Below, in pieces: positions 12,317 through 22,028 of a DNA stretch of 64,000 nucleotides. The stretch is from Mycolicibacterium elephantis DSM 44368 (GTDB lineage: Bacteria > Actinomycetota > Actinomycetes > Mycobacteriales > Mycobacteriaceae). Every line of letters starts with the position of its first letter. Positions within the stretch are counted from its first letter, which is position 1. The stretch spans positions 62,001 to 126,000 of the forward strand of contig NZ_ATDN01000011.1 in assembly GCF_004014805.1 (NCBI RefSeq), given 5' to 3'. The notes below the pieces were generated by a model. The model saw only the letters and a list, made by a program, of their open reading frames with translations. It did no database searches and was not told where the DNA came from. Position numbers and translations under genes: made by a program.

Positions 12317-13711
12317 GTGAGGTTCGGCGGTGCCCAACCCAAGTCGCGCTCCGGCCTCCCCTCCAGCGGTGACTCCACGGTCGACAACACGCTGGCCTAC
12401 ATGGACCAGGCGTCATACCTGTGGGTGCGCGTCAGCGGCCATGTCCACGGTATTCAGTGCACCTGGGTTTATCCGCGCGACGTCGACCTCGACGGCCTAC
12501 GCCGGATGCGCGACAACCTGGCCTACGGCCTGTTAGGACGCCGGATCGAGCCGTCCCCGTTTCCGTTCGGACGGCACCGCTGGGTGGCGTGCCACGAGTC
12601 TCCGGAGATCGACATCGCCGGACCGGCCCGCGCGCGTAGTGCGGTCGCGGAGTGGGTCGACGAACGCGCACAGGTGCCCGTCGACCCGGAGTTCGGCCCG
12701 GGTTGGCACCTCGGTGTGCTTCCAATCGAGAACCACGGTGCGGCGGTCAGTTTGGTGGCCTCCCACACCGTGGTCGACGGGCTGGGCCTGTGTCTCGCGG
12801 TGGCCGACGCGGTCAAGGGTGTGCGGCACGACTTCGGCTATCCCCCGCCGGGTTCGCGCACCAGGAGGCAGGCCTGGATCGAGGACGCCCGCCTGGCCGC
12901 CCGCGGGCTACCGCAGGTGGCCCGCGCGCTCGGTGCCACGGTCGAGGTCGGCGTGCGCGACCTGCCCGAGCTCGTCAGGCAGCGGCCTGCGCGGCCCCGT
13001 CGCAGCCGCGAGCCGGACCGGCCGGCGGTGGTGCCGACCGCGACCGTCCACATCGATCTGGCCGAATGGGATGCCTGCGCCGAACGGCTGCACGGCACCA
13101 GCAACGCACTGATCGCCGGGTTCGCCGCACAGCTGGGACGGCGATTCGGGCGGGTGCGCGCCGCCGACAACTTCGTCACGCTCTCGTACCCCGTCAACGA
13201 CCGCACCGAAAACGACTTGCGCGCCAACGCGATCAAGGGCATCGACTTCGCGGTCGATCCCGCGCCTGTGACGTCAGACCTTCGCGACGTGCGCAACACG
13301 ATCAAGCAGGCGCTGGTCGAGGGCGCGGGCAAGTTCAAAGACTTCGAGCGCGTCTTCCCGCTGATCCCGATGGTGCCCACCGCGTTGGTGAAGAAAGTGC
13401 CGCTGGGGGCGATGAACTCCGCTGACCTGCAGGTCGGCTGCTCGAACCTCGGTGAACTCGACCCCGCGGTGGCTTACGCCGACGGCACCGAGGCCGAGAC
13501 TGTCTCGTTTCGCATGGTGGAGCAGAACCTGACCACGCAAAGCCCCGAACTCGCCGGGGGCGAGCTGAATTTGGGCACCGGGCGGATCAACGGCAAGCTC
13601 TTCCTCAACATCCGCGCCTACCAGCCGGGCGGCGACAACTCGCGGCAACGGTTGCGTGAGCTTGTCGCTGCCACGCTGGCCGACTTCGGGTTGACCGGCG
13701 TCGTCGAATAG
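12317..13711 (+). CDS. HxxxD acyltransferase, paralogue 3 of 3
   Basis: Encodes 464 residues, the most diverged of the three paralogues. It keeps [35 protein letters not shown], the HTVVD catalytic motif (His150) and the C-terminal [15 protein letters not shown] block. GTG 12317 follows AGAGG at 12308-12312; the open frame starts at 12281 but without a better ribosome site. It is separated from paralogue 2 by the divergent methyltransferase and starts 79 bases from that gene's start, so the intergenic space should hold promoters for both. Likely acylates the same glycolipid core as its paralogues; substrate unproven. Confidence 0.77.
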   Translation: MRFGGAQPKSRSGLPSSGDSTVDNTLAYMDQASYLWVRVSGHVHGIQCTWVYPRDVDLDGLRRMRDNLAYGLLGRRIEPSPFPFGRHRWVACHESPEIDIAGPARARSAVAEWVDERAQVPVDPEFGPGWHLGVLPIENHGAAVSLVASHTVVDGLGLCLAVADAVKGVRHDFGYPPPGSRTRRQAWIEDARLAARGLPQVARALGATVEVGVRDLPELVRQRPARPRRSREPDRPAVVPTATVHIDLAEWDACAERLHGTSNALIAGFAAQLGRRFGRVRAADNFVTLSYPVNDRTENDLRANAIKGIDFAVDPAPVTSDLRDVRNTIKQALVEGAGKFKDFERVFPLIPMVPTALVKKVPLGAMNSADLQVGCSNLGELDPAVAYADGTEAETVSFRMVEQNLTTQSPELAGGELNLGTGRINGKLFLNIRAYQPGGDNSRQRLRELVAATLADFGLTGVVE

Positions 13712-13728
13712 CGTTTCGCCGCACCGGC

Positions 13729-15003
13729 CTAGCGGTGGCGCGCCGAGCCCTTGCCCCCACGGGTGCGGACCGCATCTTCGAGCAGATCGGCTGCGGCGCT
13801 GACGCTGGCGGCGGGTTTGGTCATCTGCGTGGCGACGTCACGGGCGCGGGCGAGGTACTTCGGCTCCAGGACCGTGCGCAGCGCACCGAGCAGCGAGGCA
13901 CGTGTCATGCGCGAAAAGCGCAGCCCGGTACCGACTTCCAGCCGCTTGATCTGAGCGGCCCACACCGGCTGATCGGCGCCGACCCAGAGAATGAGCGTCG
14001 GCACCCCCGCTCGGACCCCCGCCGCGGTGGTCCCCGAGCCGCCGTGGTGGACGACCGCGCGGCACAGCGGGAACACCGCCGCGTGGTTGACGGCGTTCAC
14101 GAGCTTGACGTGGTCGCCCTGCGCGTCGACGGTGGCTTCGCTGAGGTCCCAGACACCCTTGGCGATCAGCGCTCGCTCGCCCAGCTCGGCGCAGACGTCG
14201 GCGATCATCGCGACGGCGTCGTCGGGGGACTGCACCGGCATGCTGCCGAACCCGAAGTAGATCGGCGGCGTGCCCGCGGCGATCCACGACGTCACCTCGT
14301 CATCAGCGTCGGCCCCCAACTCCACCGTCAGCGACCCGATCAACGGACGGCGACCGCCCCATTCGTCGGAAAGACGCGGAAAGAACACCTCGTCGTAGGC
14401 CTGGATCTCCAGCGCCCCACCCTCCTCGATGCGCCGCGCGGCGCGCACGGTCGCCTTCGGCAAACCCAACTCACGTCGCTGCGCGTCGTCCGCCTCCTTC
14501 AGCGCGCGCCAGTGCGCCCACTCGGCCACCGCCCACACGGGCCGGACCAGCTGGGGCGGCAAAGGCAGCGGGAGGGCCTGGCTGTTGGCGCGGGCCGGGA
14601 AGTAGTGAAACGCCGCCAGCGGGATGCCGTGATACTCCGCGACGTTGGCCGCGACCTCCTGGTAGGTCGTGCCGGTCAGGATCAGGTCCGCGTCCTCGGC
14701 GAGGGGCGTCAGCGTCGCGCTCATCTCGGCCCAGCCCTGGGTGATGTACTCCCTGAGCTCGCGCAGGGCGGTCAGCGGATTCTGGATCTTCCAGTACTTG
14801 CGGAAGATGTCGGCGTCCAGCTGCTGCTGGGAGTCCACGCCGTAGGGAACCGCCGGTGGGAGGCCCGTTCTGGCGACGAAGGAGACGAGGTTGGGCGGAA
14901 CGGCCAAGCGCACGTCATGCCCGCGGCGCAGCAGCTCCAGGCTGACAGCCGCGCAGGGTTCGATGTCGCCACGGGTGCCGTGGACTGCGACCACGAATTT
15001 CAT
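13729..15003 (-). CDS. GT1/GT28-type glycosyltransferase (GPL Gtf-like)
   Basis: A 424-residue nucleotide-sugar-dependent glycosyltransferase of the GT-B fold. The N-terminus MKFVVAVHGTRGDIEPC and the C-terminal donor-binding segment HHGGSGTTAAGVRAGVP are typical of the rhamnosyl/6-deoxytalosyl transferases of glycopeptidolipid loci and of Rv1524/Rv1526c; IYFGFGSMP marks the start of the second Rossmann domain. Length is normal for the family. It converges with acyltransferase paralogue 3, with 17 bases between stop codons. It probably adds a deoxyhexose or hexose to the glycolipid head group. Donor and acceptor are unknown. Confidence 0.88.
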   Translation of the reverse strand: MKFVVAVHGTRGDIEPCAAVSLELLRRGHDVRLAVPPNLVSFVARTGLPPAVPYGVDSQQQLDADIFRKYWKIQNPLTALRELREYITQGWAEMSATLTPLAEDADLILTGTTYQEVAANVAEYHGIPLAAFHYFPARANSQALPLPLPPQLVRPVWAVAEWAHWRALKEADDAQRRELGLPKATVRAARRIEEGGALEIQAYDEVFFPRLSDEWGGRRPLIGSLTVELGADADDEVTSWIAAGTPPIYFGFGSMPVQSPDDAVAMIADVCAELGERALIAKGVWDLSEATVDAQGDHVKLVNAVNHAAVFPLCRAVVHHGGSGTTAAGVRAGVPTLILWVGADQPVWAAQIKRLEVGTGLRFSRMTRASLLGALRTVLEPKYLARARDVATQMTKPAASVSAAADLLEDAVRTRGGKGSARHR

Positions 15004-15174
15004 CGGCCATCCTGCCGTGTCGACACGTCCTGCCCGGTGCGACGGCTGTTTCCCATCGTCATGACGGACACGCCCCGATTAGAGCACAGGCGCGCCGGCG
15101 GGCGAGCCCGCCGCCCCACCGCGGGCGCTTCTCACGCAGCCATCATCTGATGAACACACCCCGAGGGCGCGGGA

Positions 15175-15702
15175 TTACCCGTTATCCACGACGCGGAACA
15201 CGGGGTACAGGCTGGCTATCCGTTCATACTCCGTCAACGGTGACCGCATATCGACAGGAAAGTGCGGCCGCGCCCCAGGCGCGATTTCCAGATAGCGCCT
15301 GAGTATCGGTGCCCTCTCTGGCGCGGCGACTTCCTCTAAGTGGACATGCTCGATTCCACGCCGTCGAAGAACCGCCCGCCCGTCGGCGGCGCGCACATTT
15401 CTGACCCAGTTGGCGTTCTCTCCCAACATTGAAACCAAGTAGCGCGCGCCACCGTAGTCGGCAACCACCACCGGCAGGCGAACGACTCGGCCTGTCCGTC
15501 GACCACGAACCTCCAAGGTCATGTCACACGGACGAGACAGAAGCCCCGCGGCTATCAGTCGAGCCCAGAGCCAGTTGAGCGGCCGCGCGATCACTCCTGG
15601 CCGACCGCCGCGATAAAGCCATCGGGAGACCCAGTGAAGACGCGGAGTCAGCCCTCGACCGCTAGACACTTCTGCCAGCCGCCGGTTGACCAAATAAGCC
15701 AA
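15175..15702 (-). CDS. DUF385/nitroreductase-like F420-binding family protein
   Basis: Encodes 175 residues with the split beta-barrel signature of the DUF385 (deazaflavin-dependent nitroreductase-like) family: LEVRGRRTGRVVRLPVVVADYGGARYLVSMLGENANWVRNVRAADGRAVL is broken up here as motif RGRRTG near residue 65, YLVSMLGENANWVRN near 87-101. Mycobacterial members bind F420 or act as quinone or nitro reductases; some have no known substrate. The start is a TTG at 15702 (LAYLVNRR); a shorter start is possible. It lies between the glycosyltransferase and mmpL genes, so a redox step in the lipid pathway is possible but unproven. Confidence 0.75.
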   Translation of the reverse strand: MAYLVNRRLAEVSSGRGLTPRLHWVSRWLYRGGRPGVIARPLNWLWARLIAAGLLSRPCDMTLEVRGRRTGRVVRLPVVVADYGGARYLVSMLGENANWVRNVRAADGRAVLRRRGIEHVHLEEVAAPERAPILRRYLEIAPGARPHFPVDMRSPLTEYERIASLYPVFRVVDNG

Positions 15703-15912
15703 GACAGTGATCGATACCCATGTCTATTGAGTCTGTCGCATAATCGCGGCCGATTCACCCTACTGCAGGTGTCGGTAAGGAACAAAGCGTTCTTCAGCCA
15801 TTCGCAGCGACGGGCCCATCAACCACATCAGGTGATAGGAGCAGGTCAGACACCGTGTCCGGCAAACTCCGATGCCGCCGAACTCGCCGCCTCAGCCGTG
15901 TAGCCTTGACTG

Positions 15913-18900
15913 GTGTTTTCGCGCGCCAGATTCAGCGGTGCGTTGCAGGGAGGGTTCTTTCCAGCCCTGGGCAAGCTGGTCGTCCGTCACCCCCTGCTGG
16001 TGATTGCTGCCTGGCTGGTCCTGGTGGGCACCCTGCTGCTGTCGGTTCCTCCGTTGATGGAGGTCGCGGCCAGGAAACCGCCGCCGTTGCTGCCGGAGGG
16101 GTCGTCGGTGATGGCCTCGGCCGACGCCATGCAGGACGCCTTCGACGAGGCCGGCGCCGGTAACGCCGCCATCGTCGTCCTGACCAACAAGAACGGGCTG
16201 ACCACGCGGGACGAGCAAACGTACCGAACGCTGGTGGACCGGCTCAACGCCGACACCGAACACGTGATCGGCACGCAGGACTTCGTCAGCATCCCCGAAC
16301 TGCGTTCGGTGATGACCAGCGAGGACAACAAGGCCTGGCAGCTGCCCGCCAGCCTGCACGGGACGATGGGCCTGGCCGACGGCCAGGAGGCCTTCTCGGG
16401 ATTCCGCGAGATCGTCGACGAAGTCACCGCGGGCACCACGCTCACGCCTCACATGGTCGGCGGTGCCGCGACGCTGGAAGACCTCAACGAGTACGGCGTG
16501 CGCGACCAACACGTCGTCGAGATCGCCACCGTGCTGATCGTGCTGATCATCCTGATCCTGGTCTACCGCAACGTCGTGGCCATGATCCTGCCGCTGCTGA
16601 TGATCGCGGTGTCGCTCGGGGTGGCGCAGGCTGCCGTGGCCGGCCTCGGCGACCTGGGGCTGCTGGGCCTGGGACCGCAGACGCTGGTGCTGATGACCGC
16701 GGTGATGATGGGCGCGGGTGTCGACTACGCCATCTTCCTGTTCACCCGCTACCACGAGTGCATCCGCAGCGGTCTGGCCTCCGATGACGCGCTGATCTCC
16801 GCGCTCGGCTCGATCGGGAAGGTGATCGCGGGCTCGGCGGGCACCACGGCGATCGCGTTCTACGGGTTGGCGTTCACCCAGCTGGCCGTCTTCTCCACGG
16901 TCGGGCCCGCACTGTCGGTCACGGTCGTGATCGGCTTCCTCGCGTCGATCACGCTGTTGCCCGCGATGATCACGCTTGCCGGCCGACGGGGCTGGGTGAA
17001 ACCGCGCAAGGACCTGACCGGCCCCTGGTGGCGGCGGTCCGGGCAACACATCGTCCGCAGGCCGCTCGCGCACCTGGCCGCCAGTCTGGTGATCCTGATC
17101 GCCCTGGCCGCCTGCGCGTCGTTGATCTCGTACAACTACGACGACAGAAAGAACCTGCCCGCCGACGCCAAGAGCAACCAGGGCTACGACGCGTTGGCCG
17201 AGCACTTCCCGGTCAGCAGCACGGTTCCGCAGTTCGTCTTCATCCAGTCATCGCAGAACCTGCGCAGCCCGAGGGCGCTGGCGATCATGGAGGAGATGGC
17301 GCAGCGGATCAGCCAGCTGCCCGACATCGACATGGTGCGGGGGATCACCCGGCCCACCGGCCAAGTGATCGAACAGGCCAAAGCCACCTATCAAGCCGGC
17401 GAAGTGGGGAACAAGCTCGGTCAGGCCTCCGAACTCATCACCGAGAACGACGCGAACCTGGATCTGCTGGCCGGCGGGTCGCACAAGCTCGCCGACACGC
17501 TCGACCAACTCCGGAACAGCGTGCTGAGTGGCGTCATCACGGTGCGCCCGCTGGTGCACGCGCTCGCCGCGATGCAGCAACAGTTCGGCGGATCCAAGAC
17601 ACTCGACGAGGTCGACAAGACGGCGTCGTTGGTGGAGAACATGCGCGACCTCGGCGAGGCGATCGGCGTGAACACCACCCGGATCACCGACATCCACGCC
17701 TGGGCGACCCCGATGGTCAACGCGCTCAACGTCAACCCGGCATGCGATGCCGATCCGGCCTGCGTCGCCTCCCGCCAGGATCTGCGGGAGCTCACCGCCC
17801 CGGAGAACGCCGCGACGGTACAACGGATCGCCGAACTCGGTCGCGAACTCGAGGGCACCGAGGGCACCCAGACCCTCGACGAGACTCTGCGCTCGGTGAG
17901 CGAGAGCATGGAGACCGCGACCGAGGCGGCGCGTCAGCTGGGAATGGACAAGCCGGGCAGCGTGGCCCAGCAGCTCGCCACCGTGGAGCAGGGGGCCAAC
18001 CTGCTGGCCGACTCGAGCCGTGCGCTGGCCATCGGCACCCAGCTTCTGGTCAATCAGACCAAGGTGATGGGCGGCGGACTGGATCAGGCGTCGGCGTTCC
18101 TGGAGGCCATGAAGCGCGACGCGTCCGACCCGCCGATGTCCGGGTTCAACATCCCGCCCCAGATTCTCACCCAGCCGGAATTCCAAAAGGCCGCAGCGCT
18201 TTTCATCTCGCCGGACGGTCACTCGGCGCGTTTCCTGGTGCAGACGGCGCTCGACCCGTTCGGCACCGAGGCAATGGATCAGGTCGACGACATCATCGAG
18301 GCGGCCGAGAGCGCGAAACCCAACACGATTCTGTCCGACGCCGACATCTCGATGGTGGGATTCTCCTCCGTACAGGACGAGATCCGCGGTTACTACGGCG
18401 GCGACGTCAAGTTGATCATGATCTTCACGCTGGTCGTCGTGTTCGTGGTCCTGATCGTATTGCTGCGTTCCCTCATCGCGCCGATCTACCTGGTGGGAAC
18501 CGTTGTGCTGTCCTACCTTTCGGCCCTGGGCATCGGGGTGGTGTTCTTCCAGTTCATCCTCGGACAGGACATGGCGTGGAGCGTGCCGGGGATGACGTTC
18601 CTGGTGTTGGTGGCGGTCGGCGCCGACTACAACCTGCTGCTCATCTCGCGCATCCGCGACGAGGCGCACCTGGGCATGGGGCCTGCGGTCGTGCGCACCA
18701 TCGGCGCGACGGGCGGCGTCATCACCTCGGCGGGCCTGATCTTCGCGGCGTCGATGTTCGGCCTGACCTTCAGCAGCCTTTCCGCCCTTGTCCAAGTGGG
18801 CTTCGTCATCGGGGTGGGCCTGCTGCTGGACACCTTCGTGGTGCGCACCGTCACCGTGCCCGCGATCGCCGTCCTGCTCGGAAACCTCAACTGGTGGCCG

Positions 18901-19104
18901 TCGAAACCCCCTGCGCTGGTCAAGAAACGGGACCGGCAGCCGGAGCCGCCGGACGAGCCGCCGACCGAGGTGCTCAGCACGGTCGCGCCCGAATCGATGG
19001 CGAGACGAACCGTCGGAGGCCGGGTCCGGCCCAGAACCGCCGGCCGATTCGCCAAGCCACACCGGTCTCCGGCGCGTCCGGTGGGCTCGGGTGTGACGTA
19101 CTGA
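15913..19104 (+). CDS. MmpL-family RND lipid transporter
   Basis: A 1063-residue MmpL protein, the mycobacterial RND class that moves complex lipids across the inner membrane using the proton gradient. It has a first membrane helix near residues 28-50, a periplasmic loop, a helix bundle (about 195-375) with GAGVDYAIFLFTRYHE, a long second periplasmic loop (about 400-825) rich in helical heptads, and a second bundle with GADYNLLLISRIRDE. The two D-Y pairs correspond to the proton-relay residues of the family. The C-terminus is cytosolic and Pro/Arg-rich. Length is close to MmpL10 and MmpL12. Start is GTG 15913. In this locus it most likely exports the Pks/PapA lipid product. Confidence 0.93.
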   Translation: MFSRARFSGALQGGFFPALGKLVVRHPLLVIAAWLVLVGTLLLSVPPLMEVAARKPPPLLPEGSSVMASADAMQDAFDEAGAGNAAIVVLTNKNGLTTRDEQTYRTLVDRLNADTEHVIGTQDFVSIPELRSVMTSEDNKAWQLPASLHGTMGLADGQEAFSGFREIVDEVTAGTTLTPHMVGGAATLEDLNEYGVRDQHVVEIATVLIVLIILILVYRNVVAMILPLLMIAVSLGVAQAAVAGLGDLGLLGLGPQTLVLMTAVMMGAGVDYAIFLFTRYHECIRSGLASDDALISALGSIGKVIAGSAGTTAIAFYGLAFTQLAVFSTVGPALSVTVVIGFLASITLLPAMITLAGRRGWVKPRKDLTGPWWRRSGQHIVRRPLAHLAASLVILIALAACASLISYNYDDRKNLPADAKSNQGYDALAEHFPVSSTVPQFVFIQSSQNLRSPRALAIMEEMAQRISQLPDIDMVRGITRPTGQVIEQAKATYQAGEVGNKLGQASELITENDANLDLLAGGSHKLADTLDQLRNSVLSGVITVRPLVHALAAMQQQFGGSKTLDEVDKTASLVENMRDLGEAIGVNTTRITDIHAWATPMVNALNVNPACDADPACVASRQDLRELTAPENAATVQRIAELGRELEGTEGTQTLDETLRSVSESMETATEAARQLGMDKPGSVAQQLATVEQGANLLADSSRALAIGTQLLVNQTKVMGGGLDQASAFLEAMKRDASDPPMSGFNIPPQILTQPEFQKAAALFISPDGHSARFLVQTALDPFGTEAMDQVDDIIEAAESAKPNTILSDADISMVGFSSVQDEIRGYYGGDVKLIMIFTLVVVFVVLIVLLRSLIAPIYLVGTVVLSYLSALGIGVVFFQFILGQDMAWSVPGMTFLVLVAVGADYNLLLISRIRDEAHLGMGPAVVRTIGATGGVITSAGLIFAASMFGLTFSSLSALVQVGFVIGVGLLLDTFVVRTVTVPAIAVLLGNLNWWPSKPPALVKKRDRQPEPPDEPPTEVLSTVAPESMARRTVGGRVRPRTAGRFAKPHRSPARPVGSGVTY

Positions 19105-19115
19105 CTCGGGACCGG

Positions 19116-19910
19116 TTAACCGGACTCGGCGGCGAGACGGTATCGGCGGACGGCCAGGGGCCCGAACACCGCGGCGAACGCGAAGAACCACACGATGGTC
19201 AACGTCAGCGGCATCACGGGTGAGGTGCCCTCGACGAAGGCCCGCATCGAGTCGATCGCCGCGGACATCGGTTGGTACTGGATCAGCGGCTGCATCCACG
19301 AGGGGTACATCCCGACGGGCGCCACGCCGGAGCTGGCGAACACCATGCCGACGGATCCTGTTGCGAGGTAAGTGAAGACGGCGTTGACGTTGGGGCCCGC
19401 CGAGAGCGCGAACGTCAGGATCACGGTGGAGAAGACGAGCACCACCAGAACCGGCACCAGCAGGAAGGGGATCACCGCGAGCCAGCCGCCCGCGAACCGG
19501 AGCCCGAGCGCGACGCCGACGGCGGTGATCAGCCCGGCGGCCACCAGCGTGCGTACAGCCTCGGCGATCAGCCTGCCGACGATCACGCTGGCGCGGTGAA
19601 CGGGGAACGTCCACCAGCGGCTGAGCAGCCCGCTGGCGCGTTCGAAAGGCACGGAGAAGCCGGCGCCGAGCGCCCCGAACATGCCGCCGGCCAACGCGCA
19701 CATCGGCACCAACGCCTGCAGGTTGTCGGTGCCGGAAATCGCCACCATGGACTCGCCGACGAGCAGGTAGTAGACGATCAGTAGCAGCGTCGGGAGCAAC
19801 AGGCTCTGGATGGGGATCGCCGGCATGTTGCGCCAGTGGTTGGCGTGCCTGCCGGCGAACAACAGGCTTTCGGCCAGCAGAGAGGACCGAGGCGACGCGT
19901 TCGGGGTCAT
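19116..19910 (-). CDS. ABC-2 type permease, DrrC-like
   Basis: Encodes 264 residues of the daunorubicin-resistance type ABC-2 membrane subunit, with about six hydrophobic segments: LLLPTLLLIVYYLLVG, ALVPMCALAGGMFGALGAG, TLVAAGLITAVGVALGL, VIPFLLVPVLVVLVF, and a last one near the C-terminus. ATG 19910 overlaps the stop of the upstream permease by four bases (ATGA), which fixes the start and implies translational coupling; the longer upstream frame is discarded. It is the last gene of a drrA-drrB-drrC-like operon. In PDIM and GPL loci such exporters work with MmpL proteins in lipid export; the same role is inferred here. Confidence 0.88.
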   Translation of the reverse strand: MTPNASPRSSLLAESLLFAGRHANHWRNMPAIPIQSLLLPTLLLIVYYLLVGESMVAISGTDNLQALVPMCALAGGMFGALGAGFSVPFERASGLLSRWWTFPVHRASVIVGRLIAEAVRTLVAAGLITAVGVALGLRFAGGWLAVIPFLLVPVLVVLVFSTVILTFALSAGPNVNAVFTYLATGSVGMVFASSGVAPVGMYPSWMQPLIQYQPMSAAIDSMRAFVEGTSPVMPLTLTIVWFFAFAAVFGPLAVRRYRLAAESG

Positions 19911-20650
19911 TGCGTCCGCCGTTGCATCCGCAGTGCGATCGCGCCGAACACGACGAGCAGGCCCACCGTCCACGCCAAGGTGGCCACCAGATTGATGCCC
20001 GAGACGCTGCCGAGGGCAAGCCCGCGCAGCGTCTCGGTCACATGCGAGACAGGCTGGTGGCGCACGAAGGGCTCGATCCAGTCGGGGAACGCCGACACCG
20101 GCGCCATTCCCGTGGAGAGCAGCACCAACAGCAGCTGTGGGATGAGGAGCAACTGGCTCACCGCATCGAGGTTGTATCCGTACGACCCCATCGCGTCCGC
20201 GCCGAGGGACAAGGCCAGCGTCAGCAGCAGCGCGACCCCGACGAACGCCGCCGCGTACAGCGCGCCGCCCATCATCCGAAACCCGAACAAGTAGGCGGTG
20301 GCGATGGCCGCTGCGATGGCCAGCACGCCGCGCAGCAGGCAGTACATCATGCGAGCCATCAGCGGGGCCGCGGTGTTGATGGCCAACGTGTGCAGCCGGA
20401 CACCGATTCCGAGCCTGCGGTCCTTCGCGGCCCGTTCGGTGGTGGTCAGCGCGCCGAAGAGCATCGACTGGACGACCACTGCGGGCACGACGTACTGGGG
20501 GTAGCTCATGCCGCCCGTGTTGATCACGTTCTGCAGCGCGAATGTGAAACCCAGGAACGTGACGATCGGCGTGGCCACCCCGAACAGCAGGTCATGATCG
20601 CGTAGTGAGGAAAGCACCACGCGCTCGGTCAGAACAGTGACCGCGGTCAT
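19907..20650 (-). CDS. ABC-2 type permease, DrrB-like
   Basis: A 247-residue membrane subunit paired with the next permease and the ATPase upstream. Hydrophobic segments include LLFGVATPIVTFLGFTFAL, VVPAVVVQSMLFGAL, VLAIAAAIATAYLFGF, LLLIPQLLLVLLSTGMAPVSAFP (the conserved DrrB/ABC-2 motif with amphipathic loop) and a final helix. Its ATG overlaps the ATPase stop by four bases and its stop overlaps the next permease start by four bases. The three genes thus form a coupled operon reading away from the methyltransferase gene at 22029. Export of the locus glycolipid or a precursor is the likely role. Confidence 0.88.
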   Translation of the reverse strand: MTAVTVLTERVVLSSLRDHDLLFGVATPIVTFLGFTFALQNVINTGGMSYPQYVVPAVVVQSMLFGALTTTERAAKDRRLGIGVRLHTLAINTAAPLMARMMYCLLRGVLAIAAAIATAYLFGFRMMGGALYAAAFVGVALLLTLALSLGADAMGSYGYNLDAVSQLLLIPQLLLVLLSTGMAPVSAFPDWIEPFVRHQPVSHVTETLRGLALGSVSGINLVATLAWTVGLLVVFGAIALRMQRRTQ

Positions 20651-21579
20651 ACGGTGATACTCGACGGGGTGAGGTGCAGGAACACCTCATCCAGCGACGG
20701 CTTGCGAAGCGATATGTCCAGCAGTTCCACGCCCAGTTCTTCGATTCGGCGCACCACCATCACCAGCGTGGCCGCGCCGTCGCGGGCCGGCACCGACACG
20801 GTGTTGGCAGGAACGTCGATCTCGGTGCCCTCGATGTCGGCGACCGCGGCGAAAACCCGGTTCAGATCGGCCGGATTGAGCGGGGTCACCTCGCAGTAGC
20901 CGAACCCCATGCGCCGCTTGAGATCCTCGGCCGTGCCGCTGGCGATGACGCGGCCGCCGTCGAGAATGACGACGGAGTCACTGAGCACGTCGGCTTCGTC
21001 GAGATACTGCGTGGTCAGCAGCACGGTGATGTCCTGAGCTTTCAACGACGCCACCAGCGCCCACACGTCACGGCGGCTGCGCGGGTCCAGCCCGGTGGTG
21101 GGCTCGTCGAGGAAGAGCACCCTGGGCGGAACCACCAGGGCGGCGGCGATATCGATTCGGCGTCGCATGCCTCCCGAATAGGTGAACACCGGGCGGTCGG
21201 CGGCCTGGCGCATGTCGAACCGTGCGATCAGCTCCTCGGCGCGAACGCGCGCCTCCTGGCGGCGCAACCCTCGCAGCCGCCCGAACAGCACGAGGTTCTC
21301 GCGACCGGTGAGAACCTGGTCGAGGGCCGCGTCCTGGGCGGTGAGCCCGATGCTCTCCCGTACCTGCCCCGGTTGCCGGACGACGTCGAACCCGGAAACC
21401 ACAGCTCGACCTGCCGTCGGGCGCAGCAAAGTGGCCAGGATTTTGACGAGGGTGGTCTTGCCGGCGCCATTGTGGCCAAGCAAAGCGCACACCGATCCGG
21501 TGGGCACCGAAAAGCTGACGTCCTGCAAAGCGGACACCGACCCGTCGAAGGTCTTGGCAACGCCGTCTAGCTCAATCAC
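20647..21579 (-). CDS. ABC transporter ATP-binding protein, DrrA-like
   Basis: A 310-residue ATPase of the DrrA family. Walker A is GHNGAGKTT (about residues 35-43), the signature is YSGGMRRR (near 138-145), Walker B with switch is VLFLDEPTTGLDPRSRR (near 158-174), and the H-loop region reads TTQYLDEAD. The C-terminal extension of about 90 residues with RKPSLDEVFLHLTP is typical of Drr/Nod-type exporter ATPases. It is the first gene of the coupled drrABC-like operon, so its promoter must lie in the 21580-22028 intergenic region shared with the divergent methyltransferase. It energises the two permeases downstream. Confidence 0.92.
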   Translation of the reverse strand: MIELDGVAKTFDGSVSALQDVSFSVPTGSVCALLGHNGAGKTTLVKILATLLRPTAGRAVVSGFDVVRQPGQVRESIGLTAQDAALDQVLTGRENLVLFGRLRGLRRQEARVRAEELIARFDMRQAADRPVFTYSGGMRRRIDIAAALVVPPRVLFLDEPTTGLDPRSRRDVWALVASLKAQDITVLLTTQYLDEADVLSDSVVILDGGRVIASGTAEDLKRRMGFGYCEVTPLNPADLNRVFAAVADIEGTEIDVPANTVSVPARDGAATLVMVVRRIEELGVELLDISLRKPSLDEVFLHLTPSSITV

Positions 21580-22028
21580 AAATTCACGATACCGTCGATA
21601 GAAGGGCTATATAACCGTTATTCGGCCGAGTCATCTTCTCACGAAGCCGCCGCAGTCCGAAATTTTCGGCCGGTCGTGGCCTTGCCAGGCAAGACATCAC
21701 CCGAATTTCTCCGATGCTCGTCCGATTATTCGGCTGTCCGCGGCCTGTTGATCGCGGCCCACAACGTCGGGCGCCGGTTATTCTGGCCCGGAACACTGGG
21801 GGCTGCGATGCGCAGAAGGCCACATGCGGTGAGCAAATCGGTCGCCACGGCAGGGGGGCGCCGGGCGGCAACTGCGCCGCTGCGCTGCCACGACGCACGC
21901 TCGGCTGCCCGGCAACCCGGTCGCCGGTCGGCAACTGCGCCGCTGCGCTGCCACGACGCACGCTCGGCTGCCCGGCAACCGGGTGGAAGGAAGGCAAGGG
22001 GAACGATGATCGTGGGACACAGGTATTG
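21580..22028. other. Long divergent intergenic region carrying a tandem repeat
   Basis: This 449-base gap separates the divergent drrA-like and methyltransferase genes and must hold promoters for both. The part next to drrA is relatively AT-rich; the part near the methyltransferase carries a two-copy 63-base direct repeat. Reading frames run through it on both strands because the period is a multiple of three, but none looks like a gene. A short reading frame (ATG 22006, product MIVGHRY) ends with a TGA that overlaps the methyltransferase ATG at 22029 and has GGAAGGAAGG upstream, so it could be a leader peptide. Confidence 0.5.
21866..21991. repeat. Two-copy tandem direct repeat, 63-base period
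   Basis: A 51-base block at 21866-21916 recurs exactly at 21929-21979, giving a 63-base period; the 12-base linkers differ. The block starts CGGCAACTGCGCC and ends GCTCGGCTGCCCGGCAAC. Its ends are partly self-complementary (GGCAAC at both ends is direct, while CGGGCAGC and GCTGCG blocks can pair), so weak secondary structure is possible. It sits upstream of a methyltransferase start. No function is assigned. Confidence 0.85.

Noticed and set aside
16275..16445. Short direct-repeat-like patches checked for CRISPR or insertion-sequence ends across the lipid locus
   Set aside because: No regular repeat-spacer pattern, transposase, or terminal inverted repeat with target duplication was found; similarities reflect paralogues and GC-rich codon use.
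17248..20019. 923-codon minus-strand frame spanning the mmpL 3' end and the ABC permease
   Set aside because: It runs antisense to mmpL and out of frame with the permease; composition is Arg/Gly/His-rich without recognisable domains.
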